The position numbers and the translations under genes are program-made. This document shows, one piece after another, positions 40,501 through 54,883 of a stretch of DNA of 64,000 bases (its first letter is position 1; the number at the start of each line of letters is the position of its first letter). The stretch is from Acanthacorydalis orientalis (lineage: Eukaryota; Arthropoda; Insecta; Megaloptera; Corydalidae): NCBI GenBank assembly GCA_034766995.1, contig CM068325.1, positions 5,679,664 to 5,743,663 on the forward strand, given 5' to 3'. The notes below the pieces were generated by a model. That model was not told the origin of the DNA, made no database searches, and saw only the letters and a list, made by a program, of their open reading frames with translations.

Positions 40501-43500
40501 TTGCATAAATTTTTAAACATGGATGCGCTTAGAAAATATTTAGGCTTTAATCAAATCGTTGTGTAACGAAAATGCGTCACGAAACCGATCGTATCTCTTT
40601 AGATCAGTTTTTTAACTAGAAATTCGGTTCTCTACCATCGACTCGCACCGATTCTCAAACATAAATATACCTAGAAATGTGCTTAGGCTGAAGTAAAATC
40701 GATTTGTAACGAAAATGCGTCACGAAACCGACTACATCTCTTTCTGCCAGTCTTCGACTTGTAACTCTATTGTCTTCCATCAATTGGCATATATTTTCAA
40801 ACATGGATGTGTTTATAAATGTTCCCAAACTAGAAAAAAATTGTTGTGTAACGAAAATGCGTCACGAAACCGTCTACAGCTCTTTCAATCAGTCTTTGAT
40901 TTAGAGACTCGATTGTCTGGTATTAATTTGCATAAATTTTCAAACATGGATGCGCTTAGAAAATATTTAGGCTTAAATCAAATCGTTGTGTAACGAAAAT
41001 GCGTCACGAAACCGATTATATCTCTTTTGATCAATTTTTTGACTAGAAATTCGGTTCTCTACCATCGACTCGCACCGATTCTCAAACATAAATCTACCTA
41101 GAATTGTGCTTAGGCTGAAGTAAAATCGATTTGTAACGAAAATGCGTCACGAAACCGACTACATACATCTCTCTAGTCAGTCTCTGATTTATAAGTGTCT
41201 TGCTTGTCATCGATTCGCCCCGATAAGTGCTGTGCAGTTTCGTCGACGATGTGCAACAAAGTGCGCCCGTTTCGACCTCTGACCCGGTGAACTGTGTGCT
41301 CGATACTCGCTAGTGCATGCACTGCATGTAGCTCAGGTGATTTTCAGGTCAGTGGTGCGCGGCCCGGACTTATATCGCATGTATTTAATAACAAACGTGT
41401 TATGAATACGATTCGCAATTCCCAGTTCGAATTAAACGCACGACGAGAACGAACACACACACACACTTTCTGATACACACACACACACACACACGTTCGT
41501 GTGTGTGTGTGTGTGTTCGTGCATCAGAAAGCAATAAACAACACCGGATCATTGCTCTGAAGGGAATTCAATTCAAAACATTAAACACACACGTATGGAA
41601 TTCGATGTCGAACTCTGTCTGTCTGTGAAATGTGACAAACACGGTTCGAACTCCCGACCGATCGCTCGAGAGACGACGACGGATACATTTTCAGATAAGT
41701 TTCGAACATTTTCACAGATCTGTCATTGTTCTATGGAACGTTTCTTTGTGATTCGGTCGCGTTCGAGGGACGAATCGACAGTTCTTCTATCGAAATCCGG
41801 TGAAAATTGCGAAAGTAGACTCGAACTCGTGATCGATTTGTAAAAAAATCCATAGAGTAGAGACGAATGGATCCATATGTATCTATTTTAATGATCAATT
41901 TTATTTCAAATTGATTTCAAAGACTCGAAAGCTCGTACTGAGTTCCATCTGAAAGCTGTTCTTAAAGAAAACCTGAAAATATGGCAAATCTGGTATCGAA
42001 CTCGTGATAGATTTGTGAAAAATCGATATAGTAGAGACGATTAGATCTATTTGTATCCATTTGATTGATCTATTTTATTTCGAATTGATTTCAAAGACTC
42101 GAAAGCTCGTACTGAGTTCCATCTGAAAGCTGTTCTTAAAGAAAACCTGAAAATATGACAAATCTGGTATCGAACTCGTGATAGATTTGTAAAAAATCCA
42201 TACAGGTAGACGTCCATCTATCCTTCTTTTCAGACTCCTGCTGATTGAAACGAGCGGTTTTCCAGATAAACTCTACTAGGAATGACACACAGGACAAAAT
42301 CCTGGAATAGACGACCAAATATTCTCTTTTTAAGACTTCTACTGATTGAAACAAAGAGTTTTGTTCACATAAACTCTACTAAGAATGACATACAAGAGAA
42401 AATCCTAGAAGAGACGGCAAAATATCCTTTTTTTCAAACTCCAGCTGATTTAAACCGTGTTTACCACATAAAATCTATTCACAATGACATACAGGACAAA
42501 ATCCTGGGGTAGACGTCCAACTATCCTTCTTTTCAGATTCCTGCTGATTGAAACGAGCAGTTTTCCAGATAAACTCTACTAGGAATGACATACAGGACGA
42601 AATCCAGGAATAGACGGCCAAATATCCTCTTTTTAAGACTCCTGCTGATTGAAACGGGCAGTTTCGTTCGCATAAACTCTACTCGGAGTTACATACAGGA
42701 GTAAATCTTAGAATAGACGGCCAACTATCCTTCTTTTCAAACTCCAGCTGATTTAAACCGTGTTTACCACATAAAATCTCTTCACAATGACATACAGGAC
42801 AAAATCCTGGAGGAGACGTCCAACTAGCCATCTTTTCAGACTCGTACTGATTGAAACGGTCAGTTTCTTCCATATAAACTGAACTAGAAGTGATACACAG
42901 GACCAAATCCGGGAATAGACGGCCAAATATTCTCTTTTTAAGACTCCTGCTGATTGAAGCATACAGTTTTCCCCACACAAAATCTGCTCGGAGCGGCATG
43001 CAGGCTGAAATCGTCGAATGGACGGTCGGAGAGCCTGTTTTTCAGACACTGGACGATTGTAACGACCATGTCCGATACGGGAATCGTTTCGTGCTAGACA
43101 GAGACGTACTGGATGTTTTCACAGGCGCGGAAACGCGGTCCGTATTGTCGACCGCACGTTAACGAGCACGTTGTCGAGTCGAGATAAGCGTTCCGCAGGG
43201 AATTGTCGGGACTATGTTTCCATTTACCGCACGTTTGTAGTCATAAATGAAGTGGGGTGGGCGGGCTCGTTGAAAACTCGCCGGTACTAATCGATGACAG
43301 AGAGTTGTACGCTCTAAATACACACACAAGCGCGTGTGTGTGCCGAATCGAACGAACGGACCGACTTCTTAGGCAGATGTTCGAAAACATACGTTTGAAT
43401 AAATTAAAACGGATGTGCGTTTCTGTTGTCTGACAGACGTGCGCCGAATTTCGTCAAGGGCCTATGTATGATTTTGGAAATTTTAAATTTGGACTAGAGA

Positions 43501-46500
43501 TAGTATATTTATTTGTCTTTAACGTGACGTGTTTACGTTTTTCAAAAATTCTGGAATTTTCGAGATATTTACAAAAAACCAACAAAGTGCATCATTAGTC
43601 GATGCATGGCTAGATGGTGTACTTTAAAAATTCGTCAAGGGCCTATGTATGATTTTGGAAATTTCAAATTTGGACCAGAGATAGTATATTTATTTGTCTT
43701 TAACGTGACGTGTTTACTTTTTTCAAAAATTGTCGAATTTTCGAGATATTTACAAAAAACCAACAAAGTGCGTCATTAGTCGATGCATGGCCAGTATGGT
43801 GTACTTTAAAAATTCGTCAAGGGCCTATGTATGATTTTGGAAATTTCAAATTTGGACCTATGATAGTATATTTATTTGTCTTTAACGTGACGTGTTTACT
43901 TTTTTCAAAAATTGTCGAATTTTCGAGATATTTACAAAAAACCAACAAAGTGCGTCATTAGTCGATGCATGGCTAGATGGTGTAATTTAAAAATTCGTCA
44001 AGGGCCTATGTATGATTTTGGAAATTTCAAATTTGGACCAGAGATAGTATATTTATTTGTCTTTAACGTGACGTGTTTACTTTTTTCAAAAATTGTCGAA
44101 TTTTCGTGATATTTACAAAAAACCAACAAAATGCATCATTAGTCGATGCATGGCCAGTATGGTGTATTTTAAAAATTCGTCAAGGGCCTATGTATGATTT
44201 TGGAAATTTCAAATTTGGACCAGAGATAGTATATTTATTTGTCTTTAACGTGACGTGTGTACTTTTTTCAAAAATTGTCGAATTTTCGAGATATTTACAA
44301 AAAACCAACAAAGTGCATCATTAGTCGATGCATGGCTAGATGGTGTATTTTGAAAATTCGTCAAGGGCCTATGTATGATTTTGGAAATTTCAAATTTGGA
44401 CCAGAGATAGTATATTTATTTGTCTTTAACGTGACGTGTTTACTTTTTTCAAAAATTGTCGAATTTTCGAGATATTTACAAAAAACCAACAAAGTGCGTC
44501 ATTAGTCGATGCATGGCCAGTATGGTGTATTTTAAAAATTCGTCAAGGGCCTATGTATGATTTTGGAAATTTCAAATTTGGACCAGAGATAGTATATTTA
44601 TTTGTCTTTAACTTGACGTGTTTACTTTTTTCAAAAATTGGCGAATTTTCGAGATATTTACAAAAAACCAACAAAGTGCGTCATTAGTCGATGCATGGCC
44701 AGTATGGTGTAATTTAAAAATTCGTCAAGGGCCTATGTATGATTTTGGAAATTTCAAATTTGGACCAGAGATAGTATATTTATATGTCTTTAACTTGACG
44801 TGTTTACTTTTTTCAAAAATTGTCGAATTTTCGAGATATTTACAAAAAAACAACAAAGTGCGTCATTAGTCGATGCATGGCTAGATGGTGTACTTTAAAA
44901 ATTCGTCAAGGGCCTATGTATGATTTTGGAAATTTCAAATTTGGACCAGAGATAGTATATTTATTTGTCTTTAACGTGACGTGTTTACTTTTTTTGAAAA
45001 TTGTCGAATTTTCGTGATATTTACAAAAAACCAACAAAATGCATCATTAGTCGATGCATGGCTAGATGGTGTACTTTAAAAATTCGTCAAGGGCCTATGT
45101 ATGATTTTGGAAATTTCAAATTTGGACCAGAGATAGTATATTTATTTGTCTTTAACGTTACGTGTTTACTTTTTTTGAAAATTGTCGAATTTTCGAGATA
45201 TTTACAAAAAACCAACAAAGTGCGTCATTAGTCGATGCATGGCTAGATGGTGTACTTTAAAAATTCGTCAAGGGCCTATGTATGATTTTGGAAATTTCAA
45301 ATTTGGACCAGAGATAGTATATTTATTTGTCTTTAACTTGACGAGTTTACTTTTTTCAAAAATTGTCGAATTTTCGAGATATTTACAAAAAACCAACAAA
45401 GTGCGTCATTAGTCGATGCATGGCCAGTATGGTGTAATTTAAAAATTCGTCAAGGGCCTATGTATGATTTTGGAAATTTCAAATTTGGACCTATGATAGT
45501 ATATTTATTTGTCTTTAACTTGACGTGTTTACTTTTTTCAAAAATTGTCGAATTTTCGAGATATTTACAAAAAACCAACAAAGTGCGTCATTAGTCGATG
45601 CATGGCTAGATGGTGTACTTTAAAAATTCGTCAAGGGCCTATGTATGATTTTGGAAATTTCAAATTTGGACCAGAGATAGTATATTTATTTGTCTTTAAC
45701 GTTACGTGTTTACTTTTTTTGAAAATTGTCGAATTTTCGTGATATTTACAAAAAACCAACAAAATGCATCATTAGTCGATGCATGGCTAGATGGTGTACT
45801 TTAAAAATTCGTCAAGGGCCTATGTATGATTTTGGAAATTTCAAATTTGGACCAGAGATAGTATATTTATTTGTCTTTAACGTTACGTGTTTACTTTTTT
45901 TGAAAATTGTCGAATTTTCGAGATATTTACAAAAAACCAACAAAGTGCGTCATTAGTCGATGCATGGCCAGTATGGTGTACTTTAAAAATTCGTCAAGGG
46001 CCTATGTATGATTTTGGAAATTTCAAATTTGGACCAGAGATAGTATATTTATTTGTCTTTAACTTGACGAGTTTACTTTTTTCAAAAATTGTCGAATTTT
46101 CGTGATATTTACAAAAAACCAACAAAGTGCGTCATTAGTCGATGCATGGCTAGATGGTGTACTTTAAAAATTCGTCAAGGGCCTATGTATGATTTTGGAA
46201 ATTTCAAATTTGGACCAGAGATAGTATATTTATTTGTCTTTAACGTTACGTGTTTACTTTTTTTGAAAATTGTCGAATTTTCGTGATATTTACAAAAAAC
46301 CAACAAAGTGCGTCATTAGTCGATGCATGGCCAGTATGGTGTAATTTAAAAATTCGTCAAGGGCCTATGTATGATTTTGGAAATTTCAAATTTGGACCTA
46401 TGATAGTATATTTATTTGTCTTTAACTTGACGTGTTTACTTTTTTCAAAAATTGTCGAATTTTCGAGATATTTACAAAAAACCAACAAAGTGCGTCATTA

Positions 46501-49500
46501 GTCGATGCATGGCCAGTATGGTGTAATTTAAAAATTCGTCAAGGGCCTATGTATGATTTTGGAAATTTCAAATTTGGACCAGAGATAGTATATTTATTTG
46601 TCTTTAACTTGACGAGTTTACTTTTTTCAAAAATTGTCGAATTTTCGTGATATTTACAAAAAACCAACAAAGTGCGTCATTAGTCGATGCATGGCCAGTA
46701 TGGTGTAATTTAAAAATTCGTCAAGGGCCTATGTATGATTTTGGAAATTTAAAATTTGGACCTATGATAGTATATTTATTTGTCTTTAACTTGACGTGTT
46801 TACTTTTTTCAAAAATTGTCGAATTTTCGTGATATTTACAAAAAACCAACAAAATGCATCATTAGTCGATGCATGGCTAGATGGTGTACTTTAAAAATTC
46901 GTCAAGGGCCTATGTATGATTTTGGAAATTTCAAATTTGGACCAGAGATAGTATATTTATTTGTCTTTAACGTTACGTGTTTACTTTTTTCAAAAATTGT
47001 CGAATTTTCGAGATATTTACAAAAAACCAACAAAGTGCGTCATTAGTCGATGCATGGCTAGATGGTGTACTTTAAAAATTCGTCAAGGGCCTATGTATGA
47101 TTTTGGAAATTTCAAATTTGGACCAGAGATAGTATATTTATTTGTCTTTAACTTGACGTGTTTACTTTTTTCAAAAATTGTCGAATTTTCGTGATATTTA
47201 CAAAAAACCAACAAAATGCATCATTAGTCGATGCATGGCCAGTATGGTGTATTTTAAAAATTCGTCAAGGGCCTATGTATGATTTTGGAAATTTCAAATT
47301 TGGACCAGAGATAGTATATTTATTTGTCTTTAACGTTACGTGTTTACTTTTTTTGAAAATTGTCGAATTTTCGTGATATTTACAAAAAACCAACAAAATG
47401 CATCATTAGTCGATGCATGGCTAGATGGTGTACTTTAAAAATTCGTCAAGGGCCTATGTATGATTTTGGAAATTTCAAATTTGGACCAGAGATAGTATAT
47501 TTATTTGTCTTTAACGTTACGTGTTTACTTTTTTTGAAAATTGTCGAATTTTCGAGATATTTACAAAAAACCAACAAAGTGCGTCATTAGTCGATGCATG
47601 GCTAGATGGTGTACTTTAAAAATTCGTCAAGGGCCTATGTATGATTTTGGAAATTTCAAATTTGGACCAGAGATAGTATATTTATTTGTCTTTAACGTTA
47701 CGTGTTTACTTTTTTTGAAAATTGTCGAATTTTCGAGATATTTACAAAAAACCAACAAAGTGCGTCATTAGTCGATGCATGGCTAGATGGTGTAATTTAA
47801 AAATTCGTCAAGGGCCTATGTATGATTTTGGAAATTTCAAATTTGGACCAGAGATAGTATATTTATTTGTCTTTAACTTGACGTGTTTACTTTTTTCAAA
47901 AATTGTCGAATTTTCGTGATATTTACAAAAAACCAACAAAGTGCGTCATTAGTCGATGCATGGCTAGATGGTGTACTTTAAAAATTCGTCAAGGGCCTAT
48001 GTATGATTTTGGAAATTTCAAATTTGGACCAGAGATAGTATATTTATTTGTCTTTAACGTTACGTGTTTACTTTTTTTGAAAATTGTCGAATTTTCGAGA
48101 TATTTACAAAAAACCAACAAAGTGCGTCATTAGTCGATGCATGGCTAGATGGTGTACTTTAAAAATTCGTCAAGGGCCTATGTATGATTTTGGAAATTTC
48201 AAATTTGGACCAGAGATAGTATATTTATTTGTCTTTAACTTGACGAGTTTACTTTTTTCAAAAATTGTCGAATTTTCGTGATATTTACAAAAAACCAACA
48301 AAGTGCGTCATTAGTCGATGCATGGCCAGTATGGTGTAATTTAAAAATTCGTCAAGGGCCTATGTATGATTTTGGAAATTTCAAATTTGGACCAGAGATA
48401 GTATATTTATTTGTCTTTAACTTGACGTGTTTACTTTTTTCAAAAATTGTCGAATTTTCGTGATATTTACAAAAAACCAACAAAATGCATCATTAGTCGA
48501 TGCATGGCTAGATGGTGTACTTTAAAAATTCGTCAAGGGCCTATGTATGATTTTGGAAATTTCAAATTTGGACCTATAATAGTATATTTATTTGTCTTTA
48601 ACTTGACGTGTTTACTTTTTTCAAAAATTGTCGAATTTTCGAGATATTTACAAAAAACCAACAAAGTGCGTCATTAGTCGATGCATGGCCAGTATGGTGT
48701 AATTTAAAAATTCGTCAAGGGCCTATGTATGATTTTGGAAATTTCAAATTTGGACCAGAGATAGTATATTTATTTGTCTTTAACTTGACGAGTTTACTTT
48801 TTTCAAAAATTGTCGAATTTTCGTGATATTTACAAAAAACCAACAAAGTGCGTCATTAGTCGATGCATGGCCAGTATGGTGTAATTTAAAAATTCGTCAA
48901 GGGCCTATGTATGATTTTGGAAATTTCAAATTTGGACCAGAGATAGTATATTTATTTGTCTTTAACTTGACGTGTTTACTTTTTTCAAAAATTGTCGAAT
49001 TTTCGAGATATTTACAAAAAACCAACAAAGTGCGTCATTAGTCGATGCATGGCTAGATGGTGTACTTTAAAAATTCGTCAAGGGCCTATGTATGATTTTG
49101 GAAATTTCAAATTTGGACCAGAGATAGTATATTTATTTGTCTTTAACTTGACGTGTTTACTTTTTTCAAAAATTGTCGAATTTTCGTGATATTTACAAAA
49201 AACCAACAAAATGCATCATTAGTCGATGCATGGCTAGATGGTGTACTTTAAAAATTCGTCAAGGGCCTATGTATGATTTTGGAAATTTCAAATTTGGACC
49301 AGAGATAGTATATTTATTTGTCTTTAACGTTACGTGTTTACTTTTTTTGAAAATTGTCGAATTTTCGAGATATTTACAAAAAACCAACAAAGTGCATCAT
49401 TAGTCGATGCATGGCTAGATGGTGTACTTTAAAAATTCGTCAAGGGCCTATGTATGATTTTGGAAATTTCAAATTTGGACCAGAGATAGTATATTTATTT

Positions 49501-52500
49501 GTATTTAACGTGACGTGTTTACGTTTTTCAAAAATTCTGGAATTTTCGAGATATTTACAAAAAACCAACAAAGTGCGTCATTAGTCGATGCATGGCCAGT
49601 ATGGTGTATTTTAAAAATTCGTCAAGGGCCTATGTATGATTTTGGAAATTTCAAATTTGGACCAGAGATAGTATATTTATTTGTATTTAACTTGACGTGT
49701 TTACTTTTTTCAAAAATTGTCGAATTTTCGTGATATTTACAAAAAACCAACAAAATGCATCATTAGTCGATGCATGGCTAGATGGTGTACTTTAAAAATT
49801 CGTCAAGGGCCTATGTATGATTTTGGAAATTTCAAATTTGGACCAGAGATAGTATATTTATTTGTCTTTAACGTGACGTGTTTACTTTTTTCAAAAATTG
49901 TCGAATTTTCGAGATATTTACAAAAAACCAACAAAGTGCGTCATTAGTCGATGCATGGCTAGATGGTGTACTTTAAAAATTCGTCAAGGGCCTATGTATG
50001 ATTTTGGAAATTTCAAATTTGGACCAGAGATAGTATATTTATTTGTCTTTAACGTGACGTGTTTACTTTTTTCAAAAATTGTCGAATTTTCGAGATATTT
50101 ACAAAAAACCAACAAAGTGCGTCATTAGTCGATGCATGGCTAGATGGTGTACTTTAAAAATTCGTCAAGGGCCTATGTATGATTTTGGAAATTTCAAATT
50201 TGGACCAGAGATAGTATATTTATTTGTCTTTAACGTTACGTGTTTACTTTTTTTGAAAATTGTCGAATTTTCGTGATATTTACAAAAAACCAACAAAATG
50301 CATCATTAGTCGATGCATGGCTAGATGGTGTACTTTAAAAATTCGTCAAGGGCCTATGTATGATTTTGGAAATTTCAAATTTGGACCAGAGATAGTATAT
50401 TTATTTGTCTTTAACGTTACGTGTTTACTTTTTTTGAAAATTGTCGAATTTTCGTGATATTTACAAAAAACCAACAAAATGCATCATTAGTCGATGCATG
50501 GCTAGATGGTGTACTTTAAAAATTCGTCAAGGGCCTATGTATGATTTTGGAAATTTCAAATTTGGACCAGAGATAGTATATTTATTTGTCTTTAACGTTA
50601 CGTGTTTACTTTTTTTGAAAATTGTCGAATTTTCGAGATATTTACAAAAAACCAACAAAATGCATCATTAGTCGATGCATGGCTAGATGGTGTACTTTAA
50701 AAATTCGTCAAGGGCCTATGTATGATTTTGGAAATTTCAAATTTGGACCAGAGATAGTATATTTATTTGTCTTTAACGTTACGTGTTTACTTTTTTTGAA
50801 AATTGTCGAATTTTCGAGATATTTACAAAAAACCAACAAAGTGCGTCATTAGTCGATGCATGGCTAGATGGTGTACTTTAAAAATTCGTCAAGGGCCTAT
50901 GTATGATTTTGGAAATTTCAAATTTGGACCAGAGATAGTATATTTATTTGTCTTTAACTTGACGTGTTTACTTTTTTCAAAAATTGTCGAATTTTCGAGA
51001 TATTTACAAAAAACCAACAAAGTGCGTCATTAGTCGATGCATGGCTAGATGGTGTACTTTAAAAATTCGTCAAGGGCCTATGTATGATTTTGGAAATTTC
51101 AAATTTGGACCAGAGATAGTATATTTATTTGTCTTTAACGTGACGTGTTTACTTTTTTCAAAAATTGTCGAATTTTCGAGATATTTACAAAAAACCAACA
51201 AAGTGCATCATTAGTCGATGCATGGCTAGATGGTGTACTTTAAAAATTCGTCAAGGGCCTATGTATGATTTTGGAAATTTCAAATTTGGACCAGAGATAG
51301 TATATTTATTTGTCTTTAACGTGACGTGTTTACGTTTTTCAAAAATTCTGGAATTTTCGAGATATTTACAAAAAACCAACAAAGTGCGTCATTAGTCGAT
51401 GCATGGCTAGATGGTGTACTTTAAAAATTCGTCAAGGGCCTATGTATGATTTTGGAAATTTCAAATTTGGACCAGAGATAGTATATTTATTTGTCTTTAA
51501 CTTGACGTGTTTACTTTTTTCAAAAATTGTCGAATTTTCGTGATATTTACAAAAAACCAACAAAATGCGTCATTAGTCGATGCATGGCCAGTATGGTGTA
51601 ATTTAAAAATTCGTCAAGGGCCTATGTATGATTTTGGAAATTTCAAATTTGGACCAGAGATAGTATATTTATTTGTCTTTAACGTTACGTGTTTACTTTT
51701 TTTGAAAATTGTCGAATTTTCGAGATATTTACAAAAAACCAACAAAGTGCATCATTAGTCGATGCATGGCTAGATGGTGTAATTTAAAAATTCGTCAAGG
51801 TCCTATGTATGATTTTGGAAATTTCAAATTTGGACCAGAGATAGTATATTTATTTGTATTTAACGTGACGTGTTTACGTTTTTCAAAAATTCTGGAATTT
51901 TCGAGATATTTACAAAAAACCAACAAAGTGCGTCATTAGTCGATGCATGGCTAGATGGTGTACTTTAAAAATTCGTCAAGGGCCTATGTATGATTTTGGA
52001 AATTTCAAATTTGGACCAGAGATAGTATATTTATTTGTCTTTAACGTGACGTGTTTACGTTTTTCAAAAATTCTGGAATTTTCGAGATATTTACAAAAAA
52101 CCAACAAAGTGCGTCATTAGTCGATGCATGGCTAGATGGTGTACTTTAAAAATTCGTCAAGGGCCTATGTATGATTTTGGAAATTTCAAATTTGGACCAG
52201 AGATAGTATATTTATTTGTATTTAACGTGACGTGTTTACTTTTTTCAAAAATTGTCAAATATTTAAAATATTTACAAAAAACCAACAAAGTGCGTCATTA
52301 GTCGATGCATGGCTAGATGGTGTACTTTAAAAATTCGTCAAGGGCCTATGTATGATTTTGGAAATTTCAAATTTGGGCCTATGATAGTATATTTATTTGT
52401 CTTTAACTTGACGTGTTTACTTTTTTCAAAAATTGTGGAATTTTCGTGATATTTACAAAAAACCAACAAAGTGCATCATTAGTCGATGCATGGCTAGATG

Positions 52501-52984
52501 GTGTATTTTAAAAATTCGTCAAGGGCCTATGTATGATTTTGGAAATTTCAAATTTGGACCAGAGATAGTATATTTATTTGTCTTTAACTTGACGTGTTTA
52601 CTTTTTTCAAAAATTGTCGAATTTTCGTGATATTTACAAAAAACCAACAAAGTGCGTCATTAGTCGATGCATGGCCAGTATGGTGTATTTTAAAAATTCG
52701 TCAAGGGCCTATGTATGATTTTGGAAATTTCAAATTTGGACCAGAGATAGTATATTTATTTGTCTTTAACGTGACGTGTTTACTTTTTTCAAAAATTCTG
52801 GAATTTTCGAGATATTTACAAAAAACCAACAAAATGCGTCATTAGTCGATGCATGGCTAGATGGTGTATTTTGAAAATTCGTCAAGGGCCTATGTATCGA
52901 GGAATGAAAATTGCAGACACGTACATCGAATATGTCAATGTTGGTTTAACAATTCGTGAGATAATACAGCGGTCGTCCTTTCTC

Positions 52985-53031
<47 letters not shown>

Positions 53032-54845
53032 GGGTGTGTTCAAAAAGTAACGAGAATTATTTTTTTTCTCAAAAACTATTCATTTATTCTTCAATTTCGA
53101 ATTTGGTCCCCTTCAAAGTGATCCCCTCTGACACGATACATTTTTTATGACAGCTATGAAGATAATACAAAAGAGTGTCTAATTTTAAATAACGTTATTG
53201 ACTTTCTATTTTCGAAAAAAATTCAATCATCAAAAATGGTGATTTGTAAAAGTCTGACAAACGTTTAAAGAGTTCTATCCTGATTTTTCTCTAATAACTG
53301 TTTAATTAAACAGTTATTAGAGATGGTAGAGATGGTAAAGACCGTTCCGTGTCGCATTTTCGTTACAAATCGATTTGATTTCCACCTGAAAACATTTCTA
53401 AGTAAATCCATGTTTGACAATCGATACGAATTGATATCCGACAAGCGAGTTACATGCCAAAGACTGATTAGAAGAGATTTAGTCAGTTTTGTGACGCAAT
53501 TTCGTTACAAAAGGACTTGTTTTCAGCCTGAAAACATTTCTAGGCACATTCGCGTTTGAGAATCAATGTTAGTCTATAGAACACAACCGACTTACAAGTT
53601 AAAGACTGACTGAAAGAGGTGTAGACCGTTCCGTGACGCATTTTCGTTACAAATCGATTTGATTTCCACCTGAAAACATTTCTAAGTAAATCCATGTTTG
53701 ACAATCGATACGAATTGATATCCGACAAGCGAGTTACATGCCAAAGACTGATTAGAAGAGATTTAGTCAATTTTGTGACGCAATTTCGTTACAAAAGGGT
53801 GTGTTTTCAGCCTGAAAACAAGTCTAGGCACATTCGCGTTTGAGAATCAATGTTAGTCTATAGAACACAACCGACTTACAAGTTAAAGACTGATTGAAAG
53901 AGGTGTAGACCGTTCCGTGACGCATTTTCGTTACAAATCGATTTGATTTCAGTCTGAAAACATTGCAAAATATATCAATCAACTAGTATCGATTTTTAAA
54001 CATAGATATATGTTTAAAAATCGATACTAGTTGATAGCCGACAACAGAGATCTGAATAAAAGACTGAATGAAAGAGGTGTAGACCGTTTCGTGACGCATT
54101 TTCGTTACAAATCGATTTGATTTTAAGCTGAAAACATTTATAAGTAAATCCATGTTTGACAATCGATACGAATTGATATCCGACAAGCGAGTCACATGCC
54201 AAAGACTGATTAGAAGAGATTTAGTCAGTTTTGTGACGCATTTTCGTTACAATTCCATTCTGGGAACATGAATTGGTCATCCGAAGTGGCTGACGAGTCG
54301 AATCGACCGATACCTGATAAGTAATTTCCGTGCCAGAGACTGAATGAAAATGATCCCCCCCCCCACACTTCATTTTCGATACCGATCCATCTCGATACAG
54401 ACGTACAAAAACACACAGCCTTTTTCTTCCGTAATTCTTTGAATATTCCTCGATTGTTTGAATATTTCCCGCCATGTTCGGAGCAATTCGTACAGAATTC
54501 GTCTGGATAATGTTCTGCGCACGGTTCGGCCGAACGCCGTCCCTTTAATATACTTTAATTGGTTCGAAACGGCGTTCGTTCGTCTCTGTTATCCGCGAAA
54601 TTTCTCAATTAACACAGTTTCGGACGGCCGGACGCGTCGCGTCGCCTCTTCCCACTGGAACGACGCACATCCGCATCCGCACACACACACACGCAACACA
54701 CACACACACATGTGGGACCACTCCGGAATGTTTTGCGGTACTGTGTCGGGCACATTATTTGAGCCACGCACGAAAATTGCGGTGTTCGCGATAATCGGTT
54801 AAACGCTCGGTGTAATTAAACATTCACACCCACCCACCCATACAT

Positions 54846-54883
<38 letters not shown>

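Noticed and set aside
43491..52845. Dozens of 60-83-codon open frames in the large array (FRDIYKKPTK-type peptides), as a possible repeat-protein gene
   Set aside because: The period is 181/182 bp, so the frame shifts at each unit and every frame ends within about 1.4 units. No splice arrangement would give a continuous protein, and the substitutions do not favour synonymous sites.
43451..52899. CRISPR array
   Set aside because: Regular spacing, but the whole 181-bp unit is repeated with no unique spacers, in a eukaryotic intron and with no cas genes.
43451..52899. Centromeric array with CENP-B boxes
   Set aside because: Monomer size would fit, but no TTCGnnnnAnnCGGG-type box is present and the array lies inside an intron of a gene with intact exons on both sides.
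54288..54330. Hammerhead-like core ctgacgagtcgaatcgac
   Set aside because: It forms a neat stem II, but the required GAAA is replaced and no stem I/III pairing is present. Single copy.
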